In this document: positions 53,301 through 63,843 of the stretch, in pieces
Position numbering within the stretch: position 1 is the first letter of the stretch
Layout of the letters: each line of letters opens with the position of its first letter
Origin: Osmia lignaria lignaria
Taxonomy: Eukaryota > Arthropoda > Insecta > Hymenoptera > Megachilidae
Direction: 5' to 3'
Assembly (NCBI RefSeq): GCF_051020975.1
Contig: NW_027478171.1
Span: 2,480,001-2,544,000 of the forward strand
Length of the DNA: 64,000 nt
Position numbers and translations under genes: made by a program
The notes under the pieces: model-generated
Databases searched by the model: none
Told to the model about the DNA's origin: nothing
What the model saw: the letters and a program-made list of their open reading frames with translations, nothing else

Positions 53301-56300
53301 GAGCTGCAAGTGGCATTTGCAGCTCGCAATAGTGCAGAGTTATCTCAAAGAAAGGGGCCACGGTGTTTCTGTATCTCTATTATGTTGGTGCGGCTTCGGA
53401 ACTTTTAAATATCTCGATATATCTCGAAAACTACGCTTCTGATCAAAAAATATCATAGAACATAAATTGTAGGAAACATAATTCTCGACAAAAAAGGTCT
53501 CTTAACATTTTGCCATAGCTCGCTTCGTTTCCGAGATATTTGCAGATATATCTCAAGGGAAGGGGCCTGACGGACATATTTCGAGATATTTCTTCTTCTT
53601 GTTGTTCTTCTTCTGCACAGCTAAGCTGGAAGTGGCATTTACAGCTCGCAATAGTGCAGAGTTATCTCAAAGAAAGGGGCCACGGTGTTTCTGTATCTCT
53701 ATTATGTTGGTGCGGCTTCGGAACTTTTAAATATCTTGATATATCTCGAGAACTACGCATCTGATCAAAAAATGTCATAGAACATAAAAAGTAGGAAACT
53801 TAATTCTCTACAAAAAAGGTCTCTTAACATTTTGCCATAGCTCTCTTCGTTTCCGAGATATTTCCAGATTTATCTCAAGGGAAGGGGCCTGACGGACATA
53901 TTTCGAGATATTTCTTCTTCTTGTTGTTCTTCCTCTGCACAGCTAAGCTGGAAGTGGCATTTGCAGCTCGCAATAGTGCAGAGTTATCTCAAAGAAAGGG
54001 GCCACGGTGTTTCTGTATCTCTATTATGTTGGTGCGGCTTCGGAACTTTTAAATATCTTGATATATCTCGAGAACTGCGCATCTGATCAAAAAATATCAT
54101 AGAACATAAAAAGTAGGAAACTTAATTCTCTACAAAAAAGGTCTCTTAACATTTTGCCATAGCTCGCTTCGTTTCCGAGATATTTGCAGATTTATCTCAA
54201 GGGAAGGGGCCTAACGGACATATTTCGAGATATTTCTTCTTCTTGTTGTTCTTCTTCTGCACAGCTAACCTGGAAGTGGCATTTCCAGCTCGCAATAGTG
54301 CAGAGTTATCCCGAAGAAAGGGGCCACGGTGTTTCTGTATCTCTATTATGTTGGTGCGGCTTCGGAACTTTTAAATATCTCGATATATCTCGAAAACTAC
54401 GCTTCTGATCAAAAAATATCATAGAACATAAATTGTAGGAAACATAATTCTCTACAAAAAAGGTCTCCCACCATTTTGCCATAGCTGGCTTCGTTTCTGA
54501 GATATTTGCAGATTTATCTCAAGGGAAGGGTCCTGACGGACATATTTCGGGATATTTCTTCTTCTTGTTGTTCTTCTTCTGCACAGCTAAACTGGAAGTG
54601 GCATTTCTAGCTCGCAATAGTGCAGAGTTATCTCAAAGAAAGGGGCCACTGTGTTTCTGTATCTCTATTATGTTGGTGCGGCTTCTGAACTTTTAAATAT
54701 CTTGATATATCTCGAGAACTACGCATCTGATCAAAAAACATCATAGAACATAAATTGTAGGAAACATAATTCTCTACAAAAAACGTCTCTCAACATTTTG
54801 CCATAGCTCGCTTCGTTTCCGAGATATTTGCAGATTCAGCTCAAAGGAACTGGCCTGACGGACATATTTCGAGATATTTCTTCTTCTTGTTGTTCTTCTT
54901 CTGCACAGCTAAGCTGGAAGTGGCATTTACAGCTCGCAATAGTGCAGAGTTATCTCAAAGAAAGGGGCCACGGTGTTTCTGTATCTCTATTATGTTGGTG
55001 CGGCTTCGGAACTTTTAAATATCTTGATATATCTCAAGAACTACGCATCTGATCAAAAAATGTCATAGAACATAAAAAGTAGGAAACTTAATTCTGTACA
55101 AAAAAGGTCTCTTAACATTTTGCCATAGCTCGCCTCGTTTCCGAGATATTTGCAGATTTATCTCAAGGGAAGGGGCCTGACGGACATATTTCGAGATATT
55201 TCTTCTTCTTGTTGTTCTTCTTCTGCACAGCTAAGCTAGAAGTGGCATTTGCGGCTCGCACTAGTGCAGAGTTATCTCAAAGAAAGGGGCCACGGTGTTT
55301 CTGTATCTCTATTATGTTGGTGCGGCTTCGGAACTTTTAAATATCTCGATATATCTCGAAAACTACGCTTCTGATCAAAAAATATCGTAGAACATAAATT
55401 GTAGGAAACATAATTCTCTACAAAAAAGGTCTCTTAACATTTGGCCATAGCTCTCTTTGTTTCCGAGATATTTCCAGATTTATCTCAAGGGAAGGGGCCT
55501 GACGGACATATTTCGAGATATTTCTTCTTCTTGTTGTTCTTCTTCTGCACAGCTGAGCTGCAAGTGGCATTTGCAGCTCGCAATAGTGCAGAGTTATCTC
55601 AAAGAAAGGGGCCACGGTGTTTCTGTATCTCTATTATGTTGGTGCGGCTTCGGAACTTTTAAATATCTCGATATATCTCGAAAACTACGCTTCTGATCAA
55701 AAAATATCATAGAACATAAATTGTAGGAAACATAATTCTCGACAAAAAAGGTCTCTTAACATTTTGCCATAGCTCGCTTCGTTTCCGAGATATTTGCAGA
55801 TATATCTCAAGGGAAGGGGCCTGACGGACATATTTCGAGATATTTCTTCTTCTTGTTGTTCTTCTTCTGCACAGCTAAGCTGGAAGTGGCATTTACAGCT
55901 CGCAATAGTGCAGAGTTATCTCAAAGAAAGGGGCCACGGTGTTTCTGTATCTCTATTATGTTGGTGCGGCTTCGGAACTTTTAAATATCTTGATATATCT
56001 CGAGAACTACGCATCTGATCAAAAAATGTCATAGAACATAAAAAGTAGGAAACTTAATTCTCTACAAAAAAGGTCTCTTAACATTTTGCCATAGCTCTCT
56101 TCGTTTCCGAGATATTTCCAGATTTATCTCAAGGGAAGGGGCCTGACGGACATATTTCGAGATATTTCTTCTTCTTGTTGTTCTTCTTCTGCACAGCTAA
56201 GCTGGAAGTGGCATTTGCAGCTCGCAATAGTGCAGAGTTATCTCAAAGAAAGGGGCCACGGTGTTTCTGTATCTCTATTATGTTGGTGCGGCTTCGGAAC

Positions 56301-56437
56301 TTTTAAATATCTTGATATATCTCGAGAACTGCGCATCTGATCAAAAAATATCATAGAACATAAAAAGTAGGAAACTTAATTCTCTACAAAAAAGGTCTCT
56401 TAACATTTTGCCATAGCTCGCTTCGTTTCCGAGATAT
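50320..56437 (+). repeat. Nested 3-monomer (966 bp) and 7-monomer (2254 bp) repeats
   Basis: A three-monomer string recurs at 50642, 51608 and 54184. It consists of cagctaacctgg with ttatcccgaag; then ggtctcccaccatt with catttctagctc and ggccactgtg; then gattcagctc with aaggaactggcc. The seven monomers from 52574 to 54827 are repeated from within 54828 to within 56438, with shared markers 'agctagaagtgg', 'atatcgtagaac', 'acatttggcc', 'gagctgcaagtgg' and 'attctcgacaa'. Several monomers here have in-frame stops, or TTC in place of the usual TTG. Confidence 0.87.
54828..55149 (+). repeat. Chimeric monomer joining two HOR copies
   Basis: The 5' end is the gattcagctc/aaggaactggcc type, as at 52252-52573. 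From 'cttcttctgc' onward it matches the neighbouring type at 52574-52895, with catttacagctcgc, atctcaagaactac and aaaatgtcatag. The switch lies between about 54851 and 54899, in register. Confidence 0.87.
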
Positions 56438-56759
56438 TTGCAGATTTATCTCAAGGGAAGGGGCCTAACGGACATATTTCGAGATATTTCTTCTTCTTGT
56501 TGTTCTTCTTCTGCACAGCTAAGCTGGAAGTGGCATTTGCGGCTCGCACTAGTGCAGAGTTATCTCAAAGAAAGGGGCCACGGTGTTTCTGTATCTCTAT
56601 TATGTTGGTGCGGCTTCGGAACTTTTAAATATCTTGATATATCTCGAGAACTACGCATCTGATCAAAAAATATCATAGAACATAAAAAGTAGGAAACTTC
56701 ATTCTCTACCAAAAAGGTCTCTTAACATTTTGCCATAGCTCGCTTCGTTTCCGAGATAT
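56438..56759 (+). repeat. Chimeric monomer ending the 7-mer duplication
   Basis: It begins like the monomers at 50642 and 54184 (ggggcctaacgg). Before the expected cagctaacctgg it switches to cagctaagctgg with gcggctcgcacta and the gagaactacgcat haplotype. It then leads into the 'cttcattctctacc' spacer of the right-hand domain. The switch lies between about 56469 and 56525. Confidence 0.8.
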
Positions 56760-57403
56760 ATGCAGATCTATCTCAAGGGAAGGGGCCTGACGGACATATT
56801 TCGGGATATTTCTTCTTCTTGTTGTTCTTCTTCTGCACAGCTAAACAGGAAGTGGCATTTCCAGCTCGCAATAGTGCAGAGTTATCTGAAAGAAAGGGGC
56901 CACGGTGTTTCTGTATCTCTATTATGTTGGTGCGGCTTCGGAACTTTTAAATATCTTGATATATCTCGAGAACTACGCATCTGATCAAATAATATCATAG
57001 AACATAAAAAGTAGGAAACTTAATTCTCTACAAATAAGGTCTCTTAACATTTTGCCATAGCTCGTTTCGTTTCCGAGATATTTGCAGATTTATCTCAAGG
57101 GAAGGGGCCTGACGGACATATTTCGAGATATTTCTTCTTCTTGTTGGTCTTCTTCTGCACAGCTAAGCTGGAAGTGGCATTTGCAGCTCGCAATGGTGCA
57201 GAGTTATCTCAAAGAAAGGGGCCACGGTGTTTCTGTATCTCTATTATGTTGGTGCGGCTTCGGATCTTTTAAATATCTCGATATATCTCGAAAACTACGC
57301 TTCTGATCAAAAAATATCATAGAACCTAAATTGTGGCAAATATAATTCTCTACAAAAACGGTCTCTTAACATTTTGCCGTAGCTCGCTTCGTTTCCGAGA
57401 TAT

Positions 57404-57725
57404 TTGCAGATTTATCTCAAGGGAAGGGGCCTGACGGACATATTTCCAGATATTTCTTCTTCTTGTTGTTCTTCTTCTGCACAGCTAAACAGGAAGTGGC
57501 ATTTCCAGCTCGCAATAGTGCAGAGTTATCTGAAAGAAAGGGGCCACGGTGTTTCTGTATCTCTATTATGTTGGTGCGGCTTTGGAACTTTTAAATATCT
57601 TGATATATCTCGAGAACTACGCATCTGATCAAATAATATCATAGAACATAAAAAGTAGGAAACTTAATTCTCTACAAATAAGGTCTCTTAACATTTTGCC
57701 ATAGCTCGCTTCGTTTCCGAGATAT
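57404..57725 (+). repeat. Chimeric monomer (ccagata 5' end, aaacagg 3' end)
   Basis: The 5' portion, with gccgtag upstream and tttccagatatt, belongs to the type seen at 58692 and 62878. The 3' portion, with aaacaggaagtgg, catttccagctcgc and ttatctgaaag, belongs to the ATG variant at 56760. The switch falls between about 57450 and 57488. Confidence 0.78.
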
Positions 57726-60700
57726 TTGCAGATTTATCTCAAGGGAAGAGGCCTGACGGACATATTTCGAGATATTTCTTCTTCTTGTTGGTCTTCTTCT
57801 GCACAGCTAAGCTGGAAGTGGCATTTGCAGCTCGCAATAGTGCAGAGTTATCTCAAAGAAAGGGGCCACGGTGTTTCTGTATCTCTATTATGTTGGTGCG
57901 GCTTCGGAACTTTTAAATATCTTGATATATCTCGAGAACTACGCATCTGATCAAAAAATATCATAGAACATAAAAAGTAGGAAACTTCATTCTCTACCAA
58001 AAAGGTCTCTTAACATTTTGCCATAGCTCGCTTCGTTTCCGAGATATATGCAGATCTATCTCAAGGGAAGGGGCCTGACGGACATATTTCGGGATATTTC
58101 TTCTTCTTGTTGTTCTTCTTCTGCACAGCTAAACAGGAAGTGGCATTTCCAGCTCGCAATAGTGCAGAGTTATCTGAAAGAAAGGGGCCACGGTGTTTCT
58201 GTATCTCTATTATGTTGGTGCGGCTTCGGAACTTTTAAATATCTTGATATATCTCGAGAACTACGCATCTGATCAAATAATATCATAGAACATAAAAAGT
58301 AGGAAACTTAATTCTCTACAAATAAGGTCTCTTAACATTTTGCCATAGCTCGCTTCGTTTCCAAGATATTTGCAGATTTATCTCAAGGGAAGGGGCCTGA
58401 CGGACATTTTTCGAGATATTTCTTCTTCTTGTTGTTCTTCTTCTGCACAGCTAAGCTGGAAGTGGCATTTGCAGCTCGCAATGGTGCAGAGTTATCTCAA
58501 AGAAAGGGGCCACGATGTTTCTGTATCTCTATTATGTTGGTGCGGCTTCGGATCTTTTAAATATCTCGATATATCTCGAAAACTACGCTTCTGATCAAAA
58601 AATATCATAGAACCTAAATTGTGGGAAATATAATTCTCTACAAAAAAGGTCTCTTAACATTTTGCCGTAGCTCGCTTCGTTTCCGAGATATTTGCAGATT
58701 TATCTCAAGGGAAGGGGCCTGACGGACATATTTCCAGATACTTCTTCTTCTTGTTGTTCTTCTTCTGCACAGCTAAGCTGGAAGTGGCATTTGCAGCTCG
58801 CAATAGTGCAGAGTTATCTCAAAGAAAGGGGCCACGGTGTTTCTGTATCTCTATTATGTTGGTGCGGCTTCGGAACTTTTAAATATCTTGATATATCTCG
58901 AGAACTACGCATCTGATCAAAAAATATCATAGAACATAAAAAGTAGGAAACTTCATTCTCTACCAAAAAGGTCTCTTAACATTTTGCCATAGCTCGCTTC
59001 GTTTCCGAGATATATGCAGATTCATCTCAAGGGAAGGGGCCTGACGGACATATTTCGGGATATTTCTTCTTCTTGTTGTTCTTCTTCTGCACAGCTAAGC
59101 TGGAAGTGGCATTTGCAGCTCGCAATAGTGCAGAGTTATCTCAAAGAAAGGGGCCACGGTGTTTCTGTATCTCTATTATGTTGGTGCGGCTTCGGAACTT
59201 TTAAATATCTTGATATATCTCGAGAACTACGCATCTGATCAAAAAATATCATAGAACATAAAAAGTAGGAAACTTCATTCTCTACCAAAAAGGTCTCTTA
59301 ACATTTTGCCATAGCTCGCTTCGTTTCCGAGATATATGCAGATTTATCTCAAGGGAAGGGGCCTGACGGACATATTTCGGGATATTTCTTCTTCTTGTTG
59401 TTCTTCTTCTGCACAGCTAAACAGGAAGTGGCATTTCCAGCTCGCAATAGTGCAGAGTTATCTGAAAGAAAGGGGCCACGGTGTTTCTGTATCTCTATTA
59501 TGTTGGTGCGGCTTTGGAACTTTTAAATATCTTGATATATCTCGAGAACTACGCATCTGATCAAATAATATCATAGAACATAAAAAGTAGGAAACTTAAT
59601 TCTCTACAAATAAGGTCTCTTAACATTTTGCCATAGCTCGCTTCGTTTCCGAGATATTTGCAGATTTATCTCAAGGGAAGGGGCCTGACGGACATATTTC
59701 GAGATATTTCTTCTTCTTGTTGGTCTTCTTCTGCACAGCTAAGCTGGAAGTGGCATTTGCAGCTCGCAATAGTGCAGAGTTATCTCAAAGAAAGGGGCCA
59801 CGGTGTTTCTGTATCTCTATTATGTTGGTGCGGCTTCGGAACTTTTAAATATCTTGATATATCTCGAGAACTACGCATCTGATCAAAAAATATCATAGAA
59901 CATAAAAAGTAGGAAACTTCATTCTCTACCAAAAAGGTCTCTTAACATTTTGCCATAGCTCGCTTCGTTTCCGAGATATATGCAGATCTATCTCAAGGGA
60001 AGGGGCCTGACGGACATATTTCGGGATATTTCTTCTTCTTGTTGTTCTTCTTCTGCACAGCTAAACAGGAAGTGGCATTTCCAGCTCGCAATAGTGCAGA
60101 GTTATCTGAAAGAAAGGGGCCACGGTGTTTCTGTATCTCTATTATGTTGGTGCGGCTTCGGAACTTTTAAATATCTTGATATATCTCGAGAACTACGCAT
60201 CTGATCAAATAATATCATAGAACATAAAAAGTAGGAAACTTAATTCTCTACAAATAAGGTCTCTTAACATTTTGCCATAGCTCGCTTCGTTTCCAAGATA
60301 TTTGCAGATTTATCTCAAGGGAAGGGGCCTGACGGACATTTTTCGAGATATTTCTTCTTCTTGTTGTTCTTCTTCTGCACAGCTAAGCTGGAAGTGGCAT
60401 TTGCAGCTCGCAATGGTGCAGAGTTATCTCAAAGAAAGGGGCCACGATGTTTCTGTATCTCTATTATGTTGGTGCGGCTTCGGATCTTTTAAATATCTCG
60501 ATATATCTCGAAAACTACGCTTCTGATCAAAAAATATCATAGAACCTAAATTGTGGGAAATATAATTCTCTACAAAAAAGGTCTCTTAACATTTTGCCGT
60601 AGCTCGCTTCGTTTCCGAGATATTTGCAGATTTATCTCAAGGGAAGGGGCCTGACGGACATATTTCCAGATACTTCTTCTTCTTGTTGTTCTTCTTCTGC

Positions 60701-61555
60701 ACAGCTAAGCTGGAAGTGGCATTTGCAGCTCGCAATAGTGCAGAGTTATCTCAAAGAAAGGGGCCACGGTGTTTCTGTATCTCTATTATGTTGGTGCGGC
60801 TTCGGAACTTTTAAATATCTTGATATATCTCGAGAACTACGCATCCGATCAAAAAATATCATAGAACATAAAAAGTAGGAAACTTCATTCTCTACCAAAA
60901 AGGTCTCTTAACATTTTGCCATAGCTCGCTTCGTTTCCGAGATATATGCAGATTTATCTCAAGGGAAGGGGCCTGACGGACATATTTCGGGATATTTCTT
61001 CTTCTTGTTGTTCTTCTTCTGCACAGCTAAACTGGAAGTGGCATTTGCAGCTCGCAATAGTGCAGAGTTATCTCAAAGAAAGGGGCCACGGTGTTTCTGT
61101 ATCTCTATTATGTTGGTGCGGCTTCGGAACTTTTAAATATCTTGATATATCTCGAGAACTACGCATCTGATCAAATAATATCATAGAACATAAAAAGTAG
61201 GAAACTTTATTCTCTACAAATAAGGTCTCTTAACATTTTGCCATAGCTCGCTTCGTTTCCGAGATATTTGCAGATTTATCTCAAGGGAAGGGGCCTGACG
61301 GACATATTTCGAGATATTTCTTCTTCTTGTTGGTCTTCTTCTGCACAGCTAAGCTGGAAGTGGCATTTGCAGCTCGCAATAGTGCAGAGTTATCTCAAAG
61401 AAAGGGGCCACGGTGTTTCTGTATCTCTATTATGTTGGTGCGGCTTCGGAACTTTTAAATATCTTGATATATCTCGAGAACTACGCATCTGATCAAAAAA
61501 TATCATAGAACATAAAAAGTAGGAAACTTCATTCTCTACAAAAAAGGTCTCTTAA

Positions 61556-61623
61556 CATTTTGCCATAGCTCGCTTCGTTTCCGAGATATTTGCAGATTTA
61601 TCTCAAGGGAAGGGGCCTGACGG
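61556..61623 (+). repeat. Internal duplication, unit A (spans a monomer join)
   Basis: This unit runs from 'cattttgccatagctcgc' through 'gcagatttatctcaagg' to 'gaaggggcctgacgg'. It aligns with unit B at 61686-61735 ('catttgcagctcgcaa', then 'gcagagttatctcaaag', then 'aaaggggccacgg'). Unit A is longer because it also holds the 'ttcgtttccgagatatt' stretch. The pairing recurs in every monomer and suggests that the 322-bp unit arose partly by duplication of a shorter element. Confidence 0.65.
61583..61604. repeat. Imperfect 22-bp dyad at the monomer phase point
   Basis: The arms gagata and tatctc are inverted 6-bp arms around a 10-bp centre, sitting across the position used here as monomer start. 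The flanking tttccgagatat motif occurs in nearly all monomers. A protein-binding role is possible but unsupported. Confidence 0.4.
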
Positions 61624-61640
61624 ACATATTTCGAGATATT

Positions 61641-61664
61641 TCTTCTTCTTGTTGTTCTTCTTCT
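61641..61664 (+). repeat. TTC-rich mirror repeat (24 nt)
   Basis: The two 12-nt halves (tcttcttcttgt and tgttcttcttct) are exact mirror images, giving a pyrimidine-rich strand broken only by two G residues. It recurs at offset 52-75 of most monomers. In monomers with 'gttggtc' (for example 138-161) one T to G change breaks the symmetry, and in several others 'cctc' replaces 'cttc'. Mirror polypurine/polypyrimidine tracts can form intramolecular triplexes; whether this short, interrupted one does is unknown. Confidence 0.75.
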
Positions 61665-61685
61665 GCACAGCTAAGCTGGAAGTGG

Positions 61686-61735
61686 CATTTGCAGCTCGCA
61701 ATAGTGCAGAGTTATCTCAAAGAAAGGGGCCACGG
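61686..61735 (+). repeat. Internal duplication, unit B
   Basis: This is the second, shorter copy of the internal repeat, about 114 bp downstream of unit A when measured between the shared 'gcag' positions. The shared core reads gcaga-n-ttatctcaa-nn-gaaaggggcc, allowing a few mismatches. Its 3' half is among the better conserved parts of the monomer in this window. Confidence 0.65.
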
Positions 61736-61793
61736 TGTTTCTGTATCTCTATTATGTTGGTGCGGCTTCGGAACTTTTAAATATCTTGATATA

Positions 61794-61801
61794 TCTCGAG
61801 A
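61794..61801. repeat. 8-bp palindrome tctcgaga
   Basis: This perfect palindrome contains CTCGAG and occurs in monomers of the 'gagaactacgc' haplotype. The alternative 'gaaaactacgctt' haplotype destroys it. Presence or absence therefore tracks monomer type along the array. Confidence 0.8.
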
Positions 61802-63843
61802 ACTACGCATCTGATCAAAAAATATCATAGAACATAAAAAGTAGGAAACTTCATTCTCTACCAAAAAGGTCTCTTAACATTTTGCCATAGCTCGCTTCGT
61901 TTCCGATATATATGCAGATCTATCTCAAGGGATGGGGCCTGACGGACATATTTCGGGATACTTCTTCTTCTTGTTGTTCTTCTTCTGCACAGCTAAACAG
62001 GAAGTGGCATTTCCAGCTCGCAATAGTGCAGAGTTATCTGAAAGAAAGGGGCCACGGTGTTTCTGTATCTCTATTATGTTGGTGCGGCTTCGGAACTTTT
62101 AAATATCTTGATATATCTCGAGAACTACGCATCTGATCAAAAAATATCATAGAACATAAAAAGTAGGAAACTTCATTCTCTACCAAAAAGGTCTCTTAAC
62201 ATTTTGCCATAGCTCGCTTCGTTTCCGAGATATATGCAGATTTATCTCAAGGGAAGGGGCCTGACGGACATATTTCGGGATATTTCTTCTTCTTGTTGTT
62301 CTTCTTCTGCGCAGCTAAACAGGAAGTGGCATTTCCAGCTCGCAATAGTGCAGAGTTATCTGAAAGAAAGGGGCCACGGTGTTTCTGTATCTCTATTATG
62401 TTGGTGCGGCTTCGGAACTTTTAAATATCTTGATATATCTCGAGAACTACGCATCTGATCAAATAATATCATAGAACATAAAAAGTAGGAAACTTAATTC
62501 TCTACAAATAAGGTCTCTTAACATTTTGCCATAGCTCGCTTCGTTTCCGAGATATTTGCAGATTTATCTCAAGGGAAGGGGCCTGACGGACATATTTCGA
62601 GATATTTCTTCTTCTTGTTGGTCTTCTTCTGCACAGCTAAGCTGGAAGTGGCATTTGCAGCTCGCAATGGTGCAGAGTTATCTCAAAGAAAGGGGCCACG
62701 GTGTTTCTGTATCTCTATTATGTTGGTGCGGCTTCGGATCTTTTAAATATCTCGATATATCTCGAAAACTACGCTTCTGATCAAAAAATATCATAGAACC
62801 TAAATTGTGGGAAATATAATTCTCTACAAAAACGGTCTCTTAACATTTTGCCGTAGCTCGCTTCGTTTCCGAGATATTTGCAGATTTATCTCAAGGGAAG
62901 GGGCCTGACGGACATATTTCCAGATATTTCTTCTTCTTGTTGTTCTTCTTCTGCACAGCTAAGCTGGAAGTGGCATTTGCAGCTCGCAATAGTGCAGAGT
63001 TATCTCAAAGAAAGGGGCCACGGTGTTTCTGTATCTCTATTATGTTTGTGCGGCTTCGGAACTTTTAAATATCTTGATATATCTCGAGAACTACGCATCC
63101 GATCAAAAAATATCATAGAACATAAAAAGTAGGAAACTTAATTCTCTACAAAAAAGGTCTCTTAACATTTTGCCATAGCTCGCTTCGTTTCCGAGATATT
63201 TGCAGATTTATCTCGAGGGAAGGGGCCTGACGGACATATTTCGAGATATTTCTTCTTCTTGTTGTTCTTCTTCTGCACAGCTAAGCTGGAAGCGGCATTT
63301 GCGGCTCGCACTAGTGCAGAGTTATCTCAAAGAAAGGGGCCACGGTGTTTCTGTATCTCTATTATGTTGGTGCAGCTTCGGATCTTTTAAATATCTCGAT
63401 ATATCTCGAAAACTACGCTTCTGATCAAAAAATATCATAGAACATAAATTGTAGGAAACATAATTCTCTACAAAAAAGGTCTCTTAACATTTTGCCATAG
63501 CTCGTTTCGTTTCCGAGATATTTGCAGATATATCTCAAGGGAAGGGGCCTGACGGACATATTTCGAGATATTTCCTCTTCTTGTTGTTCTTCTTCTGCAC
63601 AGCTAAACTGGAAGTGGCATTTCCAGCTCGCAATAGCGCAGAGTTATCTCAAAGAAAGGGGCCACGGTGTTTCTGTATCTCTATTATGTTGGTGCGGCTT
63701 CGGAACTTTTAAATATCTTGATATATCTCGAGAACTACGCATCTGATCAAAAAATATCATAGAACATAAAAAGTAGGAAACTTCATTCTCTACCAAAAAG
63801 GTCTCTTAACATTTTGCCATAGCTCGCTTCGTTTCCGAGATAT

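Larger units (their letters stand above)
61590..61911 (+). repeat. Representative 322-bp monomer
   Basis: This monomer is close to the common type and is given as a reference for the internal anatomy. Going 5' to 3' it has: the first duplication unit (begun upstream at 61556), the TTC-rich mirror repeat (61641-61664), 'cacagctaagctgg', the second duplication unit (61686-61735), 'gtgcggcttcgg', the AT-rich 'cttttaaatatcttgat', the palindrome tctcgaga (61794-61801), the TGATCA hexamer (61812-61817), an A-rich spacer, and the 'cattttgccatagctcgc' block leading into the next unit. Hand-counted GC is 127 of 322 (about 39%). It differs from the common type near 61906, where the usual 'ccgagata' reads 'ccgatata'. 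Confidence 0.9.
56438..63843 (+). repeat. Right domain rich in the atatgcag (ATG) variant
   Basis: Monomers at 56760, 58048, 59014, 59336, 59980, 60946, 61912 and 62234 carry 'gagatatatgcag' or a close form. Most also have aaacaggaagtgg, catttccagctcgc and ttatctgaaag, preceded by 'cttcattctctacc'. A duplication of about four monomers with a 1932-bp period (57726-59013 against 59658-60945) shares 'ttccaagatatt' (58363 and 60295), 'gacatttttcg', 'cacgatg' and 'ccagatacttc'. Confidence 0.85.

Noticed and set aside
61576..61592. CENP-B-box-like start (cttcgtt) in 'gcttcgtttccgagatat'
   Set aside because: Only the first seven bases fit the mammalian CENP-B box; the essential downstream A and CGGG positions do not match.
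61641..61664. TTC-rich tract as a microsatellite expansion
   Set aside because: The tract keeps constant length in all monomers inspected and is interrupted by two G residues, so it does not behave as an expanding simple repeat.
61736..61790. AT-rich stretch around cttttaaatatc as a promoter (TATA-like)
   Set aside because: It is simply a constant part of the monomer, with no initiator, downstream gene or terminator to support a promoter call.
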